NCBI RefSeq assembly: GCF_019599405.1
Contig: NZ_RKLQ01000002.1
Location: 944,052-1,008,051 of the forward strand
Length of the DNA: 64,000 bases
Source of the DNA: Haloarcula salinisoli
GTDB lineage: Archaea > Halobacteriota > Halobacteria > Halobacteriales > Haloarculaceae
Reading direction: 5' to 3'
A program made the position numbers and the translations under genes. Shown here in pieces: positions 59,651-64,000 of this stretch; positions within the stretch are counted from its first letter, which is position 1; the number at the start of each line of letters is the position of its first letter. The notes under the pieces were generated by a model, which did no database searches, had not been told where the DNA came from, and saw only the letters and a program-made list of their open reading frames with translations.

Positions 59651-59912
59651 CCGAGGGGACGTTCTCCGAGACGGTGACGCTGCCCCAGGGCGGCGTCGCG
59701 GGCGAGCAGTCGGACGCCCGCATCCGTCGAACAACACGGCGAGTTCGGAACGGGAGTACGAGGCGACGCTGACCGCCGACGGGACACAGATCGCGAGCGA
59801 GTCGGTCACGGTCACCCCGGAGGAGTCGACGACGCTCGCGCTTACCCACACGTTCGAGGAGACGGGTGAACACACCATCTCGGTCGGCAACCGGACCCGG
59901 ACGGAGTCGTAG
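59651..59912 (+). pseudogene. Frameshifted CARDB-domain remnant
   Basis: Bases after the lipoprotein stop encode TLPQGGVAGEQSDARI in one frame. They continue as SSEREYEATLTADGTQIASE and TTLALTHTFEETGEHTISVG in another frame, ending with TAG at 59912. Both parts resemble the CARDB domain of the gene just upstream (YNATLTADGEQVATESVTLD, TVSLTHTFETTGQHDLS). It is a frameshifted piece of a tandem duplicate with no start of its own. Confidence 0.7.
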
Positions 59913-60008
59913 GGTCGACCCGTCGGGGTCCCGACCCCTGCTGGCCCGGCCGGGAGACTGTTGCTTCGACGCTGTGGCTTTTTGCGCTCCGGGAACCGAC
60001 GATACCGC

Positions 60009-60902
60009 ATGGACTCGACCGTCCGACAGGCCCGCCTCGACGACGCCGACGACGTCGTATCGTTCGCCGAGCAGGTGTGGAACGAGCGCCCCGACACGGT
60101 CGATTATATCCCCGACGTGTTCGCCGACTGGGTCGAGAGCGACGGTCCCGACCAGCACACCGTCGTCGCCGAGGTCGACGGCACCGCCGCCGGGCTCTGT
60201 CAGGTGGTCCTGCTGACCGACCACGAGGCGTGGTTCCAGGGGATGCGCGTCGACCCCGACCACCGCGGCGAAGGACTGGGCCTTTCGATGGTCGAGCACT
60301 GTTTCGACTGGGCCCGCCAGCGGGGCGCGACGGTCGGGCGCAACATGGTCTTTTCCTGGAACGACGCCGGTCTCGGCCAGTCGGTCGCAGCAGGGTTCGA
60401 GCCCGACACCGCCTTTCGCTTCGCCCACCCCGAACCCGACACGGATGCCGATCCCGACGTTCCCGTGCGGAACGACCCCGACGCCGCGTGGAGCTACTGG
60501 ACCGCAAGCGACGCCCGGACACACCTCTCTGGGCTGGCGCTCGACCCGGACCGGGCGTGGGCGCTCTCGGAACTGACCCGCGACCGACTCCACCGGCTGG
60601 CCGACGAGGAGGCCGTCCTCGCGGTCACGGCCGACGGCACGACCGGGATGGCCTGCCGAACCGGGACGAGGTCGGAGCCGTCGGGCGATGGTGCGCTCGC
60701 CGAGTACGCCGTCGGCGCGTGGGACGACCGCGGGGCGGCCGCGTCGCTGTTCGACGCGATTCGCGCCGATGCGGCCGCCCTGGAGGTGGAGGAGACGCGT
60801 GTCCTCATCCCCGAGACCCCGCGCCACGTCGCCGAAGCTGCGGCTGTCCGGGCCGAACTGGCCGACTGGCCCGACTTCGTTCTCTCGGCGGACCTGACCT
60901 GA
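60009..60902 (+). CDS. GNAT-family N-acetyltransferase
   Basis: This 297-residue protein has a GNAT domain in its first half: VRQARLDDADDVVSFAEQVW, VVLLTDHEAWFQGMRVDPDH and RGEGLGLSMVEHCFDWARQR, the acetyl-CoA loop. The second half (about 160-297) is another GNAT-like or related domain without the clear loop. The substrate is unknown. ATG 60009 excludes a basic upstream extension. Confidence 0.8.
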   Translation: MDSTVRQARLDDADDVVSFAEQVWNERPDTVDYIPDVFADWVESDGPDQHTVVAEVDGTAAGLCQVVLLTDHEAWFQGMRVDPDHRGEGLGLSMVEHCFDWARQRGATVGRNMVFSWNDAGLGQSVAAGFEPDTAFRFAHPEPDTDADPDVPVRNDPDAAWSYWTASDARTHLSGLALDPDRAWALSELTRDRLHRLADEEAVLAVTADGTTGMACRTGTRSEPSGDGALAEYAVGAWDDRGAAASLFDAIRADAAALEVEETRVLIPETPRHVAEAAAVRAELADWPDFVLSADLT

Positions 60903-60937
60903 GACGCTGTTTCCCCCAAAACGCTGCTGGGTATCTC

Positions 60938-61213
60938 TTAGCCCCCACTCACCGGCGGAAACAGTGCGAGCTCCATCTCCGCTGTTACGACGGTGTCTAG
61001 CCCCTCCCGGGCGGCGAAGGCGTCCTCACCGTCGACCAGCAGCCGGATGTGCTCGGCCAGCTCGCCGTCCTCGAACAGCTCCGCGCGCAGTGGCGGCTCG
61101 GCCTCGACCAGCGCTGTGAGTGCGTCCTCGACGGTCGCGCCTGGCTCGACGTCGACGCTGACCGTCTCGTCACCAGCGGTGTCGCGGAGGTGTGCGAACA
61201 GCTTCCACTCCAT
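60938..61213 (-). CDS. samp1: Ubiquitin-like small archaeal modifier protein (SAMP1/MoaD type)
   Basis: This 91-residue beta-grasp protein starts MEWKLFAHLRDTAGDETVSV and ends LALFPPVSGG. The Gly-Gly end is adenylated by UbaA and joined to lysines or used as sulfur carrier for molybdopterin. The start MEWKLFA and end match Haloferax SAMP1 as I know it. The start 61213 is chosen over the upstream in-frame ATG at 61219. Confidence 0.88.
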   Translation of the reverse strand: MEWKLFAHLRDTAGDETVSVDVEPGATVEDALTALVEAEPPLRAELFEDGELAEHIRLLVDGEDAFAAREGLDTVVTAEMELALFPPVSGG

Positions 61214-61263
61214 ACACAATACCCGAGAGCGCCACCCTTGAGGGTTGTGACACCGCTCAACGC

Positions 61264-62712
61264 TCAGTTCCGCGGCCCCTCGTCTGTGGCGCCGGTGTTC
61301 TCGCCGTCGGTACCACTGGCGGATCCGTCGCCGGTGGGCTCGTCGTCGGTACCACTGGCGGATTCGTCGCCGGTGGGCTCGTCGTCGCCCTCCCCGAGGA
61401 GGTCCCCGTCGGCCGGTTCATCGGCCGCCGGCTCGTCGGCGGTCTCGCTGGCGTCGTCGGCCCCGTCGTCTTCGACACCGTCGCCACCGTCCGCGTCGTC
61501 TTCGATACCGTCTCCCTCGTCCGTGTCCTCGGGCACCGCCGCTGGCCGCTGTCGGTTCGCGGCGGTCTCGACGCGCCGGAGCGCCTCCGGCGTGGCGATG
61601 GCGTATATGACGTCGCCGTCGTCGAGCACGCGCTCGCGGGAGGGAATCGGCTCCGGCGGGCTGTCGGGCTGTGTGATGGCCGCGACGGTGACGCCCAGCT
61701 CGCCGATGGGCGTCCCTGCGAGCTCGCTGCCTGCCGGGACCGTGATGGTCCCCATCGTCTCGTCGGCGGCCCGGAGCAGGGAGGCGAACTCACGGTCCGG
61801 GCGGTCCTGGACGGGGAGCGTGACCAGCTTGTACTCCCTGGTCGGGTCGAGCTTGGGCGTGTCGGCCGCGTCGATGGCGATGGTCACTACGTCGCCCGCG
61901 ACGCCGCGTAGCTCGCCGGTCAGGACGCGTTCGTGAGGGTCGGTGTCCCACACTTGCACGAGGTCGCCGGAGCTGGCGGCGTTGGCCGGGTCGGCCCGCA
62001 CCGCGACGGCGTTGGTCGCCGGCGGGAGCGTCGGGCCGATGCCGGCGGCCCGCGAGCCCACGGCGATGTAGTCGACGGTGCCGTCGTCGTCGAGTTCGAG
62101 GTCGACGTGACCGACGCCGTAGTCGGTCTTGAGCCGGCTGACGAGCCGGTCGCGGAGTTCGGCCTTCGTCAGCCGGCGCGGGAAGAGAAACCGCTTGCCG
62201 GCCAGCGACTGTTTCGTCTCCTCGGGCATCGGGTCGTAGCCGACGATGTCGTCGATGTCGTCGGGCAGCTTCACCGAGGTGACCCGACCCACCGTCTGGA
62301 CGATTTCGCTCACGTCCGCGTCGACGGTGCGCCCGCCGGTCGCGGCAAAGAGGTCCGTCCCGACGGCGTCGCCGACCCGGATACCGACCGAGGAGCCCGC
62401 GGCCCCGAGCGCGAAGGCGCCGAGATTCGGGAGCACGTCGCTCGTCTGGAGGATGGCCTCCTCGGCCTGCGGGTCCGAGATGACGGCGCCGAGCGCGCCG
62501 GTCGCCCCGACGTACACCGAGACGACCGTCAGCCCGAAGAGCACGCCCAGTCCGGTCGGGACGCGCTCGCGGACGTACCAGCGGTACACCACGGCGACGA
62601 GGCCCGCCGCGACCGCGGCGGCGAACCCGACGCCCAGGAGCCACGCCGCGAGCAGGACCGGGTCCTCGGTGGTCGGGTTGCTCTGGAGGGGGACGAGCGT
62701 GTCGGCGCTCAT
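61264..62712 (-). CDS. Membrane protein with TrkA-C domains (second of pair)
   Basis: This 482-residue protein has several helices in the first 110 residues and a soluble part with RCK-C/TrkA-C-type domains (about 230-370). ADETMGTITVPAGSELAGTP with IGELGVTVAAITQPDSPPEP is the clearest. A Glu/Asp-rich tail of about 100 residues follows, with repeated DDEPTGD-like units. There is no Rossmann NAD motif. It overlaps the upstream gene by four bases (62709-62712). It likely takes part in cation transport or its sensing. Confidence 0.72.
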   Translation of the reverse strand: MSADTLVPLQSNPTTEDPVLLAAWLLGVGFAAAVAAGLVAVVYRWYVRERVPTGLGVLFGLTVVSVYVGATGALGAVISDPQAEEAILQTSDVLPNLGAFALGAAGSSVGIRVGDAVGTDLFAATGGRTVDADVSEIVQTVGRVTSVKLPDDIDDIVGYDPMPEETKQSLAGKRFLFPRRLTKAELRDRLVSRLKTDYGVGHVDLELDDDGTVDYIAVGSRAAGIGPTLPPATNAVAVRADPANAASSGDLVQVWDTDPHERVLTGELRGVAGDVVTIAIDAADTPKLDPTREYKLVTLPVQDRPDREFASLLRAADETMGTITVPAGSELAGTPIGELGVTVAAITQPDSPPEPIPSRERVLDDGDVIYAIATPEALRRVETAANRQRPAAVPEDTDEGDGIEDDADGGDGVEDDGADDASETADEPAADEPADGDLLGEGDDEPTGDESASGTDDEPTGDGSASGTDGENTGATDEGPRN

Positions 62713-63935
62713 GCGACCGCCTCCTCGAACGCGTCGAGCGCGTCCGTGGTCCCGACGACGTACAGCTCCTCGCCGGCGACGAGCTCGGTGTCGCCACGCG
62801 GCGCGAGGCGCCAGCCACCGGGTTTCCGCACCGCAAGCACCGCGACGCCGTAGTGGTCCCGGACCCGCGCCTCGCGGAGCGACTGGCCGTCGAGTTCGCT
62901 CTCCGCGTCGAGTGTCACCCGCCGGAAACGGTTGCCGGCCCGTCGCAGCAGCGAGATGAGTTCGTACTCGCGACGGGTTCCACGCGGTTCGACCACGACT
63001 TTCGCGCTGTCGGCCCGCAGGAGCGGGCCCGCGTCGGTTCGGGTCACCGCGACGGTGAGCCGACCCTCCCCGCCGGCGGTCGTCGGCGCCCGCACGCCTG
63101 CCGGCGGCGCGTCGGCGTCGGCCACATCCGGCGTCTCGGGTGTCTCGACGGGTTTCGCTTCGTCTGTGTCCGTGGTTCGCGCGCTGACCACGGTTCCCCT
63201 GACCTCGGCGTCGGGGGTCAGCACCGTCACCTCGTCCTTGCGCCCGAGGCCGGTCGGGAGCAGGGCGTCGACCGACACCGCGTGTCGCCCGTCGCTGATT
63301 CGCTTCGACAGCCCCGAGAAGGGCGGCGCGGCGGTGATACTCGCACGGCCCTGCTCGTCGATGCTGACGGCGACGTCGCCGAGGTCGAACTCCGTCTTCA
63401 GGCGCTCTTCCATGCGGGTCTCGAGTTCACCGATACGGAGGTCGACGGGGAACGTCCACTCGCCGCCCCGTATCTCGGCCCGCAGCGACTCGGGCAGGGG
63501 CGGATACCCCTCCATGTCGGACACGTCACCGACCACGCGGATGCGAACCTCGTCGCGCCCACCGACCAGTTCCACCACGTCCGCCGACAGGCGCTTGTCC
63601 CGCAGTCCCTGCAGCGAGAGTCGTTTCGGGAACGTCGCGCCCATCTTGTCCCCTTTGCTGTGGGCGTACAGCGACACCATCCCGACCAGCAGGATGGCGG
63701 TGACGACGCGCTCGGCGTTGGGCGCCGACGTAATCGACTGGTCGGCGAGTGCCAGTAACCCGCCGCTGACGCCGGCCAGCGCGATAGCCAGCACGACGAC
63801 ACCCAGGCCGGGGATGGTCACCCCGGTGAAGTACTTGAACGCAAAGCCCATGGCCCACGAGACCAGCGCCGGGATGACGCCGACGAGTAGCCCCAGATAG
63901 ATGCCGAGCAGAATCTCGACGGGGAGGGAAGCCAT
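62709..63935 (-). CDS. Membrane protein with TrkA-C domain (first of pair)
   Basis: This 408-residue protein has about three N-terminal helices (EILLGIYLGLLVGVIPALVS, VVLAIALAGVSGGLLALADQ). It has cytoplasmic domains resembling its partner and a TrkA-C-like end: FRRVTLDAESELDGQSLREA and RVRDHYGVAVLAVRKPGGWR. It lacks a NAD-binding motif. A TATA-like AGTAAAT (63958-63964) on the other strand predicts a leaderless start at 63935. Confidence 0.72.
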   Translation of the reverse strand: MASLPVEILLGIYLGLLVGVIPALVSWAMGFAFKYFTGVTIPGLGVVVLAIALAGVSGGLLALADQSITSAPNAERVVTAILLVGMVSLYAHSKGDKMGATFPKRLSLQGLRDKRLSADVVELVGGRDEVRIRVVGDVSDMEGYPPLPESLRAEIRGGEWTFPVDLRIGELETRMEERLKTEFDLGDVAVSIDEQGRASITAAPPFSGLSKRISDGRHAVSVDALLPTGLGRKDEVTVLTPDAEVRGTVVSARTTDTDEAKPVETPETPDVADADAPPAGVRAPTTAGGEGRLTVAVTRTDAGPLLRADSAKVVVEPRGTRREYELISLLRRAGNRFRRVTLDAESELDGQSLREARVRDHYGVAVLAVRKPGGWRLAPRGDTELVAGEELYVVGTTDALDAFEEAVA

Positions 63936-64000
63936 GTGCCCACGGAACCGTTCCGGTAGTAAATCGTTTCCGGCGCGGTCTCTGCGGTGTGCGCTTTTTC
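63936..64000. promoter_or_regulatory. Promoter region at window edge
   Basis: The short end of the window holds ATTTACT on the minus strand at 63958-63964, a likely TATA box of the gene at 63935. No other feature can be seen. Confidence 0.35.

Overview
This is a contiguous piece of a haloarchaeal chromosome. The evidence is GC-rich DNA, strongly acidic proteins, TATA boxes about 25 bases upstream of leaderless starts, and archaeal marker genes: cheF, pus10, aIF5B, pdaD, gatD, a MoaD-like protein with high similarity to SAMP1, HMG-CoA reductase and a UbiA-type archaeal lipid prenyltransferase. Several small families known only from haloarchaea also occur. A Haloarcula-like genus is my inference and is not proven. 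I see no rRNA, tRNA, CRISPR array, IS transposase or prophage.

Layout. 1-8.9 kb: end of an unknown gene, cheF, a UppP-like phosphatase, an MscS channel, pus10, rnhB, and secF-secD. 8.9-20 kb: membrane proteins, lipid prenyltransferase, pgi, CPBP protease, a small RHH protein, a PRC-barrel/nob1 pair, halocyanin, infB, arginine decarboxylase and an EEP phosphatase. 20-24.4 kb: Bat-type regulator, DoxX, nurA, cation exchanger, small proteins. 24.4-34.2 kb is the accessory core. Two paralogous operons each encode a membrane-anchored surface protein with a long Asp/Ser/Gly stalk. One also carries a 1251-residue Tat-exported G8/PKD/PA14 protein ending in a dockerin-like module. In the other, that gene has collapsed to 79 codons. 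A truncated gpmI copy lies between the operons and intact gpmI follows, which fits an old tandem duplication. 34-41.3 kb: PH-like protein, kptA, nadA-nadB-nadC and hmgA. 41.3-42.1 kb: a vapBC-like cassette with a frameshifted toxin, flanked by a direct repeat of the hmgA 3' end. 42.1-64 kb: Lrp regulator and APC-USP permease, a gamma-carbonic-anhydrase-like protein, a GCS2-like protein, peroxiredoxin, a GAF/pseudo-receiver signalling pair, a DgcN/DgcA-like pair, Vms1-like protein, gatD, lipoproteins, GNAT, SAMP1 and a TrkA-C protein pair.

Two non-coding repeat families stand out. Family A has at least six copies. Each has constant ends (ACAGCCAGAAAGCCCC and GCCCCTTTCAGTCCC) around an inner stem whose sequence differs between copies but stays complementary in the well-preserved ones. 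In six of seven copies or remnants an AT-rich box is centred about 22-24 bases upstream of the C-rich end, so I propose a family of small structured RNAs. Family B has four arrays of short hairpins with a near-constant 11-base loop (GANYGNARNGA). Each array starts 0-3 bases after a TAG stop codon and runs in the sense direction of that gene. I do not recognise an established name for either family, and they are my main candidates for something undescribed.
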